DNA of 64,000 nt from assembly GCA_013298595.1 (NCBI GenBank), contig JAAFIG010000014.1, positions 47,908-111,907 on the forward strand, in the 5' to 3' direction. A program made the position numbers and the translations under genes. How positions within the stretch are numbered: position 1 is the stretch's first letter; the number at the start of each line of letters is the position of its first letter. The stretch is from Deinococcales bacterium (GTDB lineage Bacteria; Deinococcota; Deinococci; Deinococcales; JAAFIG01). A model generated the notes under the pieces. The model worked only from the letters and a program-made list of their open reading frames with translations, ran no database searches and was not told where the DNA came from. Positions 41,664-51,619 of this stretch are shown piece by piece.

Positions 41664-43130
41664 TTATTCTGCCCAAGCCTTAGCCCGTTCCACCGCTTTT
41701 TTCCAACCCGCATAGAGTTTTTCACGTTCCACAGAACTCATTTGTGGTTCAAAACGCCGCTCGAGTTGCCAAGTACTGCGAATACTATTTAAGTTCATTA
41801 ACCCCGACTCGAGACCAGCCAGAAAAGCCGCGCCAAGCGCTGTCGTTTCAGTGATTTTTGGTCTTTCAACTGGCACCCCTAAAATATCGGCTTGGAATTG
41901 CATCAGCAGGTCGTTGCTGGTTGCGCCACCATCCACCCGTAATGCCTCGAGTTTCACACCACTATCGGCTTGCATGGCTTCAAGCACATCTTTGGTTTGG
42001 AATGCCACTGCTTCCAGTGCTGCTCGAGCAATATGCGCTCTACCTGTGCCTCTGGTTAAACCAATAATTGTTCCCCTTGCATAGGCATCCCAGTGTGGTG
42101 CACCCAAGCCCGCAAAAGCTGGGACGAGGTAGACCCCACCGTTATCTGGAACACTGGCAGCTAAGGTTTCGACTTCTTTAGCATCCGAGAAAAACTTCAT
42201 TTCATCACGCAACCACTGCACCACTGCACCAGCAATAAAAACGCTTCCCTCGAGCGCATAGGTGGTACTCGAGCCAACTTGCCAAGCCGTGGTAGTCAGT
42301 AAACCAGAGGCGCTGGCAACCAATTTAGAACCTGTATTCAAAAGCATAAAGCAACCTGTGCCATACGTATTTTTTGCCATACCAGGTTCGAGGCAAGCTT
42401 GCCCGAAAAGAGCAGCGTGTTGATCGCCTGCCACTCCTGTGATTGGCAAGTTATTCAGCGCTTTTGCCACACCATACGATGCACTCGAGGCTCGAACTTC
42501 TGGCAAAATAGCCCTTGGGATATTCAGCAGCTCGAGGATTTCAGAATCCCATTCTAGGGTTGCAATGTTATAAAGTAATGTCCGAGCTGCATTAGAAACA
42601 TCGGTGGCATGCACTGCGAAATCGGTTAAATTATAAATCAGCCAGCTATCCACCGTGCCAAAAGCCAATTCTCCAGCTTCAGCTCGAGCACGAAGACCTG
42701 GGATATTCTCGAGCATCCAACGTAATTTTGTACCTGAAAAATATGGGTCGAGCAGCAAACCTGTTTTGGCTTTGAATTTTTCGGCAAGTCCATTGGCTTT
42801 GAGTTCGTCACAGTAGGCAGCGGTGCGGCGGTCTTGCCAGACAATGGCATTGTGGACAGGTTTACCTGTGGCTCGTTCCCAAAGGATTGTGGTTTCACGT
42901 TGATTGGTAATACCAATACTGACTACTTCGCCAAGAACACCCGAAAGTGCTTCCCTTGCTGTTTGTAATTGCGAAGAAAGTATTTCGTTAGCATCGTGTT
43001 CAACCCAACCTGGTTGCGGATACAGTTGTTTAATCTCACGCTGGGCTTTACTAACAATTCTGCCATCTTCGGCAAAAACGATGGCTCGAGACGAGGTTGT
43101 CCCTTGGTCTAAGGCTAAAATATGTTTCAT
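41664..43130 (-). CDS. glpK: Glycerol kinase
   Basis: The product is 488 aa. FGGY-kinase motifs: [15 protein letters not shown] at the N-terminus, [28 protein letters not shown], then [14 protein letters not shown] and [20 protein letters not shown]. It makes sn-glycerol 3-phosphate from glycerol and ATP. No glpF or glpD is adjacent. TAGAAT (43138-43143) lies 7 nt before ATG: leaderless layout. Ends at a strong terminator. Confidence 0.97.
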   Translation of the reverse strand: MKHILALDQGTTSSRAIVFAEDGRIVSKAQREIKQLYPQPGWVEHDANEILSSQLQTAREALSGVLGEVVSIGITNQRETTILWERATGKPVHNAIVWQDRRTAAYCDELKANGLAEKFKAKTGLLLDPYFSGTKLRWMLENIPGLRARAEAGELAFGTVDSWLIYNLTDFAVHATDVSNAARTLLYNIATLEWDSEILELLNIPRAILPEVRASSASYGVAKALNNLPITGVAGDQHAALFGQACLEPGMAKNTYGTGCFMLLNTGSKLVASASGLLTTTAWQVGSSTTYALEGSVFIAGAVVQWLRDEMKFFSDAKEVETLAASVPDNGGVYLVPAFAGLGAPHWDAYARGTIIGLTRGTGRAHIARAALEAVAFQTKDVLEAMQADSGVKLEALRVDGGATSNDLLMQFQADILGVPVERPKITETTALGAAFLAGLESGLMNLNSIRSTWQLERRFEPQMSSVEREKLYAGWKKAVERAKAWAE

Positions 43131-43217
43131 TGGATTTATTCTAATGCAATTGAGTGGAGCGCTGCTATCTGTTGGAAAATACAGTCAATATGACGAAACC
43201 ACACAAAGGAGATTTTC

Positions 43218-43646
43218 ATGAATCATTATCATCTCAAAGCAAAACTGGAACGCTCATTTCAACTGACACATGACCTTGTAACACATCTGGAGGAGAAATC
43301 TCTGATTTTGGATTTACCAAATCTGCCATCCAATCAAATCTCAGGGCAACTTTGGTGCATTATTGGCGCTCGAGAAAGCTATATTAAGGCGCTTGAGGTT
43401 GGTGGTTGGCAAGGTTTTTCATGCAGCTTAAAAACGCCACAGCTGAAAGCATCAGTGCTTGCCGTTTTGGAATCTACACAATTGAAACTGAGTGAAATTG
43501 ATTTTACAAATTTCACCGATGTTCAAGTTGATCTTGCATTCGCATTGCTTGAGCATGAAGTACAACATCACGGACAATTGATTCGCTTTGTTTATGGCAA
43601 TAAACTAACTTTCCCAGAAAGTTGGCACAAACGTTACACCGTGTAA
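43218..43646 (+). CDS. DinB-superfamily protein
   Basis: The product is 142 aa, four-helix-bundle size. LHxLEHExQHHGQL-type metal motif appears as ALLEHEVQHHGQLIRF, and the N-terminal KLERSFQLTHDLVTHL and WCIIGARESYIKAL helices fit the DinB/YfiT fold. The two His of HEVQHH plus an earlier His would bind a metal; family members are thiol-dependent transferases or unknown, and BstA/DinB enzymes use bacillithiol, which this organism likely makes. AAAGGAGA precedes the ATG. Only one CTCGAG in this gene. Confidence 0.78.
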   Translation: MNHYHLKAKLERSFQLTHDLVTHLEEKSLILDLPNLPSNQISGQLWCIIGARESYIKALEVGGWQGFSCSLKTPQLKASVLAVLESTQLKLSEIDFTNFTDVQVDLAFALLEHEVQHHGQLIRFVYGNKLTFPESWHKRYTV

Positions 43647-43677
43647 CATTATTCAACCTTAAAACATCGCTTAAATT

Positions 43678-43851
43678 TCAGCTTTTGGTCTGAATAATAA
43701 TACCAATCAGCAAAATAAAAAAACCCATTGGCAATGTTGCCAAGGCAGCTTCGCCCGCTTTAATTTCTGGTAATAAACTTTGCTTACGAACCAGCCCAAA
43801 TACACCAATTGCCAGCATAATGATGCCGCACAGAATCGTTAAAATACCCAT
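43678..43851 (-). CDS. Small two-TM membrane protein, 57 aa
   Basis: Translated by hand: MGILTILCGIIMLAIG opens the first TM, then a polar loop VRKQSLLPEIKAGEAALATL, a second TM (MGFFILLIGIIIQ) and TKS. It lies 33 nt downstream of hrpB on the same strand and fills most of the gap between hrpB and the DinB gene. The intact frame, two clean TM segments and position make it a likely gene. Function unknown. Confidence 0.6.
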   Translation of the reverse strand: MGILTILCGIIMLAIGVFGLVRKQSLLPEIKAGEAALATLPMGFFILLIGIIIQTKS

Positions 43852-43884
43852 GTGGTTATTCTACTTGGTTCAATGAGCTGTTTG

Positions 43885-46344
43885 TTATGACTTGCGGCGA
43901 ACCGCGCCGCGTACTGGCACAGCAGTGTAAGGATCTTCTGCCCACGAATGCTTTGGGTACTTAATTTTTAGTTCTTTTCGTACTTGTGGATAGGTGTTTT
44001 TCCAGAAACTGGCTAAATCCTGAGTCACTTGCACTGGGCGGTACGCTGGACTAAGCAGATGCAGCAACACAGCAGTACGCCCAGCGTTAATGGTTGGTGT
44101 CTCGAGTAAGCCAAAAACTTCTTGTAACCGCACAGCTAAAACAGGAGCACTGCCATCCATGTGATACTCGAGGCGAATTTGGCTACCACTCGGTACTTCA
44201 AGTTTGGCAGGGGCTAATTGCTCAAGTTGGCGTTGGATTTCCCAAGGCAGGTTTTGCTCGAGAATAGTTCGCAGGTCTAAGCGCGTAAAATCAGCTTGGC
44301 GGCGAATGGTTTCTAGGTGTGGTGCAAGCCATTCTTCTAAGCTCTCGAGCAGCGTGTTATCCGAATAATCTGGGAATAGTTGACCACGCCATAGGTGCAG
44401 ACTTTGGACTCGAGCTTGAAATTGCTTAGATAGATCAGACCATTCGAGCAGCAATGGATTGGCTCGGACGGCATCACACAGCACTTTGATTTTCTCGAGC
44501 AAATTGATTTGATCTGTGGGTTTAACCTCGAGGATCAATTCGCCAATGCGTTTTTCACGTCGTGCAATCAAAGCACCTTCTCGAGTATCCCAACGCAGTA
44601 CATCTTGGGTGGTTGTGAAAGGCTCAAGGTCGGTTAACTCGAGTGGGGCAGCTAAAAAAACTTTACCTTCTTCGTTACCTGCATCGGCTTGAGCGATAGC
44701 TAGCCATGGTGTACTCATTAACGGATCCGAGGCTGGTAATTGCACACCACGTCCTAAAGCCAATTTGTAACGTTTGCTCTCCCCTGTTCGCAATTGTGCA
44801 ATCCGATCTGGGTATGCCATTGCCACCAATTGACCCACCACAGCATGATTGACTTGGCTGGTCTCGAGTTGTGTTTGCAACAATTTTGCCCATTGCAACG
44901 CCACCTGCTCCACCCGCTCGAGCCGTTGTTTATCAGCATTAACAACTCTTTTACCACCTCGAGCTGCCCGTAAGGCTTCTACTCGAGTACCAATATCGGT
45001 GGTGTCAGATTCGAGAAAATCGCGTTCCTCAAGAATTGCGGCAATATCAGCTGCCAGAGCTGCAAACCCCAGTGTCTGCCCTTCAAGTGCTAAATGCGCC
45101 AAGCGTGGATGAGCGGGAAAACGCAGCATTTCACGTCCTCGAGTGGTGATTCGACCAGCTTCGAGTGCTCCTAAACGCACCAATAAATCATTGGCTTTTT
45201 CCAACACTGCCGTGTTTGGGGGGGTCACCCATTCCAGCGAATTTGTACCCCAAGCAGCCAATTCTAATGCCAGTGGTGCTAAATCAGCTTCAAGGATTTC
45301 GGGTTTGCGTTGCCGCTCGAGACTGGCATGTTGGGCTTGTGTCCATAATCGGTAAACAATGCCCGCTTGAGTCCGCCCAGAACGTCCTGCTCGTTGGGTG
45401 GCGGCATCATGGGTCACTCTGACCGTCTCGAGTTTGGTTAAACTACTCCGTGGGTCAAATTTTGGCACTCGAGCATAACCACTGTCTATCACAACTTGTA
45501 CACCGTTAATCGTCAAACTGGTTTCGGCAATGCTGGTTGCCAACACAACTTTGCGTCGCCCATTGGCATCTGGCAGTAACGCTTTGTTTTGAGCCTCGAG
45601 CGATAATTCGCCGTACAACGGCAAAATAACCGCTTCGGTATGCTCGAGTAAACGAGCACACCCTAGGATTTCCCCTGCTCCTGGCAGAAATGCCAAAATA
45701 TCGCCTGAGTCTGCTTCGAGTGCCCGTAAAATACCTTGGGCAACACGTTGTGCAATTGGTAATTCGCTTTCTCGAGTGGCAAATCGGATATCAATTGGAT
45801 ACGTGCGTCCTTCGGCTCGGACAACAGGTGCAGCCAGAATACTCGAGAGATCAAGGCTATCGAGGGTGGCACTCATGACAATAATGCGTAAATCGGGTCG
45901 TAATTCACGTTGAATTTCACGGCACAATGCCAAAGCAAAATCGGCATGAATACTGCGTTCGTGAAATTCATCAAAAACCACACAACCAATACCATCTAAA
46001 GTTGGGTCATCTTGTAAACGCCTTGTTAAAAGCCCTTCAGTGACAACCTCGAGTTGCGTAATTGCACTGATTTTTCGTTCAAAACGCACTTGATAACCAA
46101 CTCGCCCACCAACTGTCTGCCCTAACAAACTTGCCATCCGAACTGCCACACTACGGGCAGCTAAACGCCGAGGCTCAAGCATGATAATTCGTTGCCCAGC
46201 TAACCACGATTGCTCGAGTAAGGCAATTGGCAGCACTGTACTTTTACCTGCACCAGGAGGAGCTTCGATAATTACAGTATTATGTTGTTTTAGGCAATCT
46301 GCAATTTGTTCAAGAACCGCTTCGATAGGTAATAGTTCAGACAT
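43885..46344 (-). CDS. hrpB: ATP-dependent RNA helicase HrpB
   Basis: The product is 819 aa, the family length. DEAH-box motifs: Walker A APPGAGKST, DEFH (in VVFDEFHERS), SAT (VMSATLD), then SIAETSLTINGVQVVIDSG and QRAGRSGRTQAGIVYRLW. The HrpB C-terminal domain follows. The physiological role of HrpB is not settled; it is an ATP-dependent RNA helicase. It starts 5 nt after moaB. Confidence 0.95.
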   Translation of the reverse strand: MSELLPIEAVLEQIADCLKQHNTVIIEAPPGAGKSTVLPIALLEQSWLAGQRIIMLEPRRLAARSVAVRMASLLGQTVGGRVGYQVRFERKISAITQLEVVTEGLLTRRLQDDPTLDGIGCVVFDEFHERSIHADFALALCREIQRELRPDLRIIVMSATLDSLDLSSILAAPVVRAEGRTYPIDIRFATRESELPIAQRVAQGILRALEADSGDILAFLPGAGEILGCARLLEHTEAVILPLYGELSLEAQNKALLPDANGRRKVVLATSIAETSLTINGVQVVIDSGYARVPKFDPRSSLTKLETVRVTHDAATQRAGRSGRTQAGIVYRLWTQAQHASLERQRKPEILEADLAPLALELAAWGTNSLEWVTPPNTAVLEKANDLLVRLGALEAGRITTRGREMLRFPAHPRLAHLALEGQTLGFAALAADIAAILEERDFLESDTTDIGTRVEALRAARGGKRVVNADKQRLERVEQVALQWAKLLQTQLETSQVNHAVVGQLVAMAYPDRIAQLRTGESKRYKLALGRGVQLPASDPLMSTPWLAIAQADAGNEEGKVFLAAPLELTDLEPFTTTQDVLRWDTREGALIARREKRIGELILEVKPTDQINLLEKIKVLCDAVRANPLLLEWSDLSKQFQARVQSLHLWRGQLFPDYSDNTLLESLEEWLAPHLETIRRQADFTRLDLRTILEQNLPWEIQRQLEQLAPAKLEVPSGSQIRLEYHMDGSAPVLAVRLQEVFGLLETPTINAGRTAVLLHLLSPAYRPVQVTQDLASFWKNTYPQVRKELKIKYPKHSWAEDPYTAVPVRGAVRRKS

Positions 46345-46349
46345 GAACT

Positions 46350-46850
46350 TCAGCGCACCACTTCATACACCAAATGCGCCAGTTCTTTGGCAAAAATACC
46401 ATTCCAAGCGGTTTGTATTGCATTTAGCGAACCCGGCAAAGCAAAAATTAGGCAATGTCCACCCGTGGCTAAACCACCTGTTGCCCTCGAGAGCATCGCC
46501 GCTGCACCAACTTCTTGATAGGACAGCATTCTAAATAACTCGCCAAAGCCAGGCAATGGTTTCTCGAGCAGTCCTTCGATAATCGGAATGGTGTTATCAC
46601 GCTTGGTTATACCTGTACCGCCAGTGGTCAAAATAATCTGGGCTTCATCAGCAGCTAACCAAATCTCGAGTTGTGCTTTAATTGCATCAGGGTTGTCTTG
46701 TACAACTTCTCTTGCCGAGACCAGATGCCCTGCCGCCTCGAGTGATTCAAGCAGAAATTGCCCACTGCTATCGGTTTCTAAGGTGCGTGTATCCGAAATG
46801 GTGAGAATTGCAGCGCGGACTTGGCGAGGGGCTTGGTCACGGTGTGTCAT
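46350..46850 (-). CDS. moaB: Molybdenum cofactor biosynthesis protein B
   Basis: The product is 166 aa. MoaB/MogA signatures: [18 protein letters not shown], then [12 protein letters not shown] and [16 protein letters not shown], with ALPGSLNAI. It adenylates molybdopterin or supports that step. The Cys-free TGGTGI loop is intact. No other moa genes are in the window. TAGGCT 6 nt upstream of ATG may be its own -10. It ends 5 nt before hrpB. Confidence 0.93.
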   Translation of the reverse strand: MTHRDQAPRQVRAAILTISDTRTLETDSSGQFLLESLEAAGHLVSAREVVQDNPDAIKAQLEIWLAADEAQIILTTGGTGITKRDNTIPIIEGLLEKPLPGFGELFRMLSYQEVGAAAMLSRATGGLATGGHCLIFALPGSLNAIQTAWNGIFAKELAHLVYEVVR

Positions 46851-46888
46851 GCTCGTAGCCTAGCCTAAATCAACGTGAAAAGGTTGAA

Positions 46889-47698
46889 TTAATTTTTTCG
46901 ACGCAGCATCAAAGTCAGTAAAAACATACCCGTGTTCACCAGCACAATCATCGCACCAGCAGGAACATTAAAATAATACGAGCAATACATGCCAACTATG
47001 CCACCAATCACTCCGATAACACTGCCAATCAGCATCATATGAGATAATCGATGCGTCAACATTCGAGCTGTACTAGCCGCTGTAACCAATAAACTGACCA
47101 CCAAAACCGTACCAACCATTTGAATGGCTAACACCACTGTTAAAGCAATCAGAACCAATAAAAACGCGTTCAGTCGCTGCACTGGTAAACCCGCCACTCG
47201 AGCTTCAATTTCATCAAATGCCACCAGCACCAATTCTTTACGTAGCAAAAATAAAACTGCCAAAATAAACACGGTAAAACCTGCTGTAATCATAATATCG
47301 TTAGGCGCAATTGCCAAGGATTCTCCGACCAAAAAATGCGCTAAATCTGCGCTGTACGTTTGGGTTCTCGAGAGCAGCACAATACCCAAGGCGAACATAC
47401 CAACAAAGACTGTACCAACAGCTGCATCTTGTTTTAAACCACTTTTCCTCGAGACCCAATCAATGCCCAAAGCTGTGACCATCGCAGCAACTAGCCCACC
47501 TATGTAATAATCTATTTTTAATAAAAAAGCTGCCACAATCCCTGGAAAAACAGCGTGTGCCATCGCATCACCAATATAGGATAAGCCGCGCAAGACAACA
47601 AAAGAACCAATCACACCACATAAAATGGCAATAATGCTAACCCCTAATAAAGCATTGCGAAAAAACTCGTATTGCAAAGGCTCGAGCAACCAAGTCAC
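46889..47698 (-). CDS. Zinc/manganese ABC transporter permease (ZnuB/AztB/MntB type)
   Basis: The product is 269 aa with about eight TM helices. Family stretches: ILCGVIGSFVVLRGLSYIGDAMAHAVFPG (read in parts), DWVSRKSGLKQDAAVGTVF and VALTVVLAIQMVGTVLV-like segments. GTG 47698 is chosen: it overlaps the ATPase stop as GTGA and starts VTWLLEPLQYEFFRNALLG as in relatives; a much longer frame upstream is spurious. With the ATPase it forms the import pore; the binding protein is not beside it. Confidence 0.88.
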   Translation of the reverse strand: MTWLLEPLQYEFFRNALLGVSIIAILCGVIGSFVVLRGLSYIGDAMAHAVFPGIVAAFLLKIDYYIGGLVAAMVTALGIDWVSRKSGLKQDAAVGTVFVGMFALGIVLLSRTQTYSADLAHFLVGESLAIAPNDIMITAGFTVFILAVLFLLRKELVLVAFDEIEARVAGLPVQRLNAFLLVLIALTVVLAIQMVGTVLVVSLLVTAASTARMLTHRLSHMMLIGSVIGVIGGIVGMYCSYYFNVPAGAMIVLVNTGMFLLTLMLRRKN

Positions 47699-48441
47699 AG
47701 CACACCTCGGGAAAAAGTACGAGTGATATTCTCGGCTGTATAAACTGTTTCTGGTTTGCCTGAGGCAATGACTGTTTGATTGACCAGTAAAATATGTGAA
47801 CACCACAAGCGTGCCGACTCGAGATCATGAGTCACCATCAAAATGGCTTTTCCCGATTCACGTTCAGCTTCGAGTAATTGCAACATTTTTTCTTGTGAGG
47901 TGCTATCCACACCATTAAATGGTTCGTCAAGGAAAAGTAAGCTTGACTCTCGAGCAATCATTCGTGCCAGTAATGCCCGTTGGCGTTGCCCACCCGATAA
48001 TGCCCCAATTGGGCGATTGCGTAAATCCAGTAAATTAGCGCGTTCAAGAGCTTGATTGACAACATCACGATCTACAGCACTAGGACGACGCAACCAGCCA
48101 ATTCGTTTAACTCGAGCCATCATCACCACATCCCAAACGGTGACAGGAAATGCCCAATCCAAAGCTCGAGCTTGTGGTACATAAGCAATTTGCTGCCAAG
48201 GATTGGGTTGTAAAACACTCGAGAAAGTAATTTCGCCTTTGTACGCCACTAAACCAAGCATGGCTTTGAGTAAAGTGCTTTTACCAGCACCATTTGGTCC
48301 AATAATGGCAACAAATTCTTTAGGGCATAAATGAAAATTAGCACCTTCTAAGGCTGTGGTTTCGCCATAATTGACCCCAAGGTTTTTCACATCCACCAAG
48401 CGGCTCGAGTGGTCATGAGGGAAACGCGAGGCATCGGGCAT
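47695..48441 (-). CDS. Zinc/manganese ABC transporter ATPase (ZnuC/AztA/MntA type)
   Basis: The product is 248 aa. Walker A GPNGAGKST, signature LSGGQRQRALLAR and Walker B LLFLDEPFNGVD. The segment YVPQARALDWAFPVTVWDVV is typical of metal-cation importers of this family. TACACT (48449-48454) lies 7 nt before ATG, so the pair has its own promoter inside the cluster. The only metal-binding proteins in the window that could serve it are the AztC/AztD-like proteins at 59.3-61.4 kb. I see no palindromic operator like theirs here. Confidence 0.9.
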   Translation of the reverse strand: MPDASRFPHDHSSRLVDVKNLGVNYGETTALEGANFHLCPKEFVAIIGPNGAGKSTLLKAMLGLVAYKGEITFSSVLQPNPWQQIAYVPQARALDWAFPVTVWDVVMMARVKRIGWLRRPSAVDRDVVNQALERANLLDLRNRPIGALSGGQRQRALLARMIARESSLLFLDEPFNGVDSTSQEKMLQLLEAERESGKAILMVTHDLESARLWCSHILLVNQTVIASGKPETVYTAENITRTFSRGVL

Positions 48442-48460
48442 AAAAAGTAGTGTAACGCGA

Positions 48461-48874
48461 TTATGGCTTAATGCGAAAGTACGAGAAGCTATCCACAGTG
48501 TGTGTATCTGCTCCTAAAAGCCGCCAAAGCACCACATACGTACCTGCTTTGAGTTTGGGTTTTAGCAAAATTGTCACATTTTTTGTGGTACCACTGGCTT
48601 TAATAGCAGTATCCACTCGAGTTGCTGCTGAATTATCTTTAATTGCCAATTTACTTTTCACAAACGCCCGCAACGCACCATTGCTGGTACTACCCGTATA
48701 AGCATAAACCTTAAAAGTACTAAACTGCGACTCGATTGCCTCATCAAAAACAATCGCCACACTCGAAACTGTTTTAACCGTCGCACCAAGGGCTGGAGTA
48801 ATTTTTTCTGGTTTTGAATGTGCCAAAGTAAAACCAAGCAAAATAACCAGCGTAAACACAAAAAGCTTTTTCAT
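48461..48874 (-). CDS. CopC-domain periplasmic copper-binding protein
   Basis: The product is 137 aa. A signal peptide ends at AHS, leaving an N-terminal His typical of the CopC Cu(II) site (AHSKPEKITPALGATV). The C-terminal LWRLLGADTHTVDSFSYFRI carries the second His pair. The beta-sandwich binds Cu(II) in the periplasm. It is 8 nt downstream of the di-haem peroxidase gene and ends a run of copper/redox genes. AAGGAG precedes the ATG. Confidence 0.9.
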   Translation of the reverse strand: MKKLFVFTLVILLGFTLAHSKPEKITPALGATVKTVSSVAIVFDEAIESQFSTFKVYAYTGSTSNGALRAFVKSKLAIKDNSAATRVDTAIKASGTTKNVTILLKPKLKAGTYVVLWRLLGADTHTVDSFSYFRIKP

Positions 48875-48882
48875 ATAACTCC

Positions 48883-49872
48883 TTATTTTGGTGCAGAAAA
48901 TCGAGGGTCTCGAGTAAATTCTACATCTGTGAGTGCTTTGAGAAATTCGATTAAATCATTGATCTCGGTTTTACTTAACCCCAATGGGCGCATCAGCATG
49001 TCCACATTTGGGTTATCTTCACCACCTTTGTTGTAGTGTTCTAATGCTTTCTCGAGCGTCGCAATACTGCCATCGTGCATATACGGTGCAGTCAGGGCGA
49101 CATTACGCAATGTTGGGGTTTTAAATTTCCCAGCATCCTCTGGGCGGTTTGTGATCCTTGCTAAACCAAGGTCTGGATTGGTTTTTTTCAAACCAGTGTT
49201 ATGCAGGGTTTCAGTGGTGAAATTAAAACCATTATGGCAATGAAAACAATCCCCAGATTCACCAAAAAAAAGTTCCATACCTCGAACAGCAGCTACAGAC
49301 ATGGCTTTTTCATCACCAGCACGGTATTTATCATAGGCACTACGGTTTGTCACCAAAGTACGTTCAAAACTAGCAATTGCTTTTGTGACATTAAGCATTG
49401 TTATACCCTCAGGAAATACCCTGCTAAAAGCTTTTTGATACTCAGGAATGGCTTGTAACTTTGCAACCAAAACACGTGGTTCGATTGCCATTTCATCATG
49501 TGCAGTCAACGGACCCATTGCTTGTAACTCGAGACTAGGACTACCGCCCTCCCAAAAATAACTTTTCCGCCAAGCGACATTACCAAGACTAGGCGCATTT
49601 CTCGAGCCTTTTTGTCCGCGAATACCTGTAGACACAGCGTTACCAGCGTTTGAAAAAGCAAATTGTTGTTGATGACAACTCGAGCAAGACAGGCTATCAT
49701 CAGCACTCAAACGCGTGTCGTAAAAAAGTTTTCTGCCTAATTGAATTTTTTCTGGGGTTTGCGGATTATCTTTTGGCACAGGCAAAACAGGAAAGTACAC
49801 TTGGGCAAAAACCATAACACCAAGCAGTAAAACACCAATAATAACTCGAGATGGTAAAAGAAATGTTTGCAT
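48883..49872 (-). CDS. Di-haem MauG/MbnH-like cytochrome c peroxidase
   Basis: The product is 329 aa. An N-terminal signal or anchor helix precedes two haem-c sites: CSSCH and CFHCH. Family stretches KLFYDTRLSADDSLSC, FWEGGSPSLELQAMGP and APYMHDGSIATLEKALEHY are present. It follows the MbnP-like gene. In methanotrophs MbnH oxidises a Trp of MbnP to kynurenine so that MbnP can bind copper; the same pairing is likely here. Classical peroxidase activity is the alternative. Confidence 0.88.
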   Translation of the reverse strand: MQTFLLPSRVIIGVLLLGVMVFAQVYFPVLPVPKDNPQTPEKIQLGRKLFYDTRLSADDSLSCSSCHQQQFAFSNAGNAVSTGIRGQKGSRNAPSLGNVAWRKSYFWEGGSPSLELQAMGPLTAHDEMAIEPRVLVAKLQAIPEYQKAFSRVFPEGITMLNVTKAIASFERTLVTNRSAYDKYRAGDEKAMSVAAVRGMELFFGESGDCFHCHNGFNFTTETLHNTGLKKTNPDLGLARITNRPEDAGKFKTPTLRNVALTAPYMHDGSIATLEKALEHYNKGGEDNPNVDMLMRPLGLSKTEINDLIEFLKALTDVEFTRDPRFSAPK

Positions 49873-49911
49873 ACAGTCCTTGCGGGGCAGGGTTTCGCCT
49901 GCCCCAAAAAC

Positions 49912-50715
49912 TTATTGAGCCAAACTCCAAGCACCAAGCAAGTTTAAATACGCCTGTCCAACATTTGGACCACCGTGCATGACGCGTAAAGCTGGTTGAC
50001 TTAAATCCCAACTGGCTGCTCCATTTGGTCCTTTTGCAAATATCTTCTCGAGGTCCAGTTGCACAGTTGTGCTGTTTTTACCATCAACAAGCACTTTAAT
50101 TTTATTGGTTGTCAAATCAAACTGGTTGATATTTAACCGCCAATTATCTGTTCCCATATGCAGTAACCAAGGTTGAGTTTTGCCATCTACCATTGTTTTT
50201 CCTTCAATACGAAAGAAAATATATCCAGGGTTCCACGCCCAGAACATACCGCTCTCGAGTCCTAAAGGCATGGCAACTGTGCTGGCATCTCGATGATTGA
50301 GTTCTTTTGGCACGCCAATTTCAAATCGAACACCTTTGTAATCACCAGCTGGTGCTGAAATAGAAAACATTGTTTGTGCTTGTGTCGTTTTGGCATTATA
50401 AACCTGTCCACCCTCGAGCATTTTACCTGCCATACTATTTGTGGCAGCATTTTCAAACGAAGTTAAACTTAGTCCAGGTACACTGTGGCTCGAGCCGTCC
50501 GCTTTGACCAACTGCACATTTGAGACATAAAATTTTAGTAAATCCACGCTGTATTCAGCACCTGCCGATGTTTTATAGGTTTTACCCAGCTCGAGTGGTG
50601 CATTACCAACACGAAGATTGATTTTCAAATCATGTTTGACCATATTGTTCTGTGCACTTGAAAGTCCAAAAACACTAGCGACCATAAAAACTGTACCTAC
50701 AAGAATTTTTTTCAT
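49912..50715 (-). CDS. MbnP-like copper-binding protein
   Basis: The product is 267 aa with a signal peptide (ending SSAQ). The MbnP features SAGAEYSVDLLKFYVSNV, GVPKELNHRD and SGMFWAWNPGYIFFRIEG are visible; the Trp-rich FWAWNPGY stretch is strongly conserved in the family. In known pairs the MbnH enzyme modifies a Trp. Adjacent MbnH-like, CopC, VKOR and DsbA-like genes support an exported copper-handling role. AGGAAT precedes the ATG. Confidence 0.85.
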   Translation of the reverse strand: MKKILVGTVFMVASVFGLSSAQNNMVKHDLKINLRVGNAPLELGKTYKTSAGAEYSVDLLKFYVSNVQLVKADGSSHSVPGLSLTSFENAATNSMAGKMLEGGQVYNAKTTQAQTMFSISAPAGDYKGVRFEIGVPKELNHRDASTVAMPLGLESGMFWAWNPGYIFFRIEGKTMVDGKTQPWLLHMGTDNWRLNINQFDLTTNKIKVLVDGKNSTTVQLDLEKIFAKGPNGAASWDLSQPALRVMHGGPNVGQAYLNLLGAWSLAQ

Positions 50716-50782
50716 ATCGATTCCTTTTCAACCATCAGGTGTTACCAAGATTGACTGTTTCTGGGGCTGGCTAAAGCATTAC

Positions 50783-51184
50783 CTAAAACCCAATCATTTG
50801 AATATTCACACCAAGTTTGGAGGGTTCAACCAAAATGGGATCGAAAGTACCCTCGGTAAAATAGCCGCCTAACTCTTCGGTATCAGAATCGTGAGTCAAG
50901 TTATCGTTCTTGTCGTTCAGAGCATAGATAGTGTACTTCCCACCCACCAATTTTGGACTGGTGTACGGTGCACTTCGAGCTGTAATAAACGCCAGTTTTG
51001 CTTTAAAAACCGCAGCAGGTTTAAGACACATCTCATCTTCTTTGGTACAAACAATTAAAACCACCTTGTCCCAATTTTTAATACTTGAAGCCAATGTGAC
51101 CACACCTTGGACATACCCACCGTTTTTACCAGCATAGGAAAATCCAAAAAGACTCACTACAAAAATAACCAATAGTTTTTTCAT
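50783..51184 (-). CDS. Secreted protein of unknown function, 133 aa
   Basis: A signal peptide (MKKLLVIFVVSLFGFSYA) is followed by a beta-rich domain: GYVQGVVTLASSIKNWDKVV, two Cys (IVCTKEDEMC) that could pair, then GKYTIYALNDKNDNLTHDSD and GGYFTEGTFDP. The YALNDKNDN stretch resembles calcium-binding or DUF2141-like turns. No firm family. It lies between VKOR and MbnP genes and its Cys pair would be a natural substrate of the DsbA/VKOR system. No CTCGAG within it. Confidence 0.7.
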   Translation of the reverse strand: MKKLLVIFVVSLFGFSYAGKNGGYVQGVVTLASSIKNWDKVVLIVCTKEDEMCLKPAAVFKAKLAFITARSAPYTSPKLVGGKYTIYALNDKNDNLTHDSDTEELGGYFTEGTFDPILVEPSKLGVNIQMIGF

Positions 51185-51190
51185 ATAACC

Positions 51191-51619
51191 TCATATCGAA
51201 TTAGTTTTTTGTAATCCAAACGATGCAATATAAATGCCAAGCATCATGAAGCTCGAAGTAACGCACCAAAAGCACCATGCTTGAATAACAAATGCCTCGA
51301 GATACGTAAAGTAGATGTACCCAAGCACACCTATACTCGAGCCAAGTAAAAGGATTTTGCTACCAAGTGTATCTTTTTCGTTCAGTAGCGCATAAATTGC
51401 ACTGCTCAGCAAAACCATAAAAAGTGCAATGCCATACGCCGAAACAGGAATACCCAGGATTTTCGAGTAAACACTAGCTTGGACTTTATCGCAACCAGCA
51501 ATCGGACAAACCAGGCTCGAGTAACCCAAGCTGTGCAGCAGTAAATACAGTGCCACCAAGACACCAAGCAGTGCAAAAGTAGCACAGAGCATTAGTCGGA
51601 TAGCCCTCGCTTGATTCAT
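51191..51619 (-). CDS. VKOR-family disulfide-generating membrane protein
   Basis: The product is 142 aa with four TM helices. The CxxC active site is AWCFWC near the end of TM4 and the loop pair is CPIAGC (in LVCPIAGCDKVQAS), with the SVYSKILGIPVSAYG stretch typical of bacterial VKOR. It re-oxidises the DsbA-like protein with quinone. The start overlaps the DsbA-like stop as ATGA, so the pair is co-translated. Confidence 0.93.
   Translation of the reverse strand: MNQARAIRLMLCATFALLGVLVALYLLLHSLGYSSLVCPIAGCDKVQASVYSKILGIPVSAYGIALFMVLLSSAIYALLNEKDTLGSKILLLGSSIGVLGYIYFTYLEAFVIQAWCFWCVTSSFMMLGIYIASFGLQKTNSI

Noticed and set aside
47699-47806. Longer N-terminus of the metal permease
   Set aside because: The extra 36 residues lie inside the ATPase gene in another frame; GTG 47698 with GTGA overlap fits.
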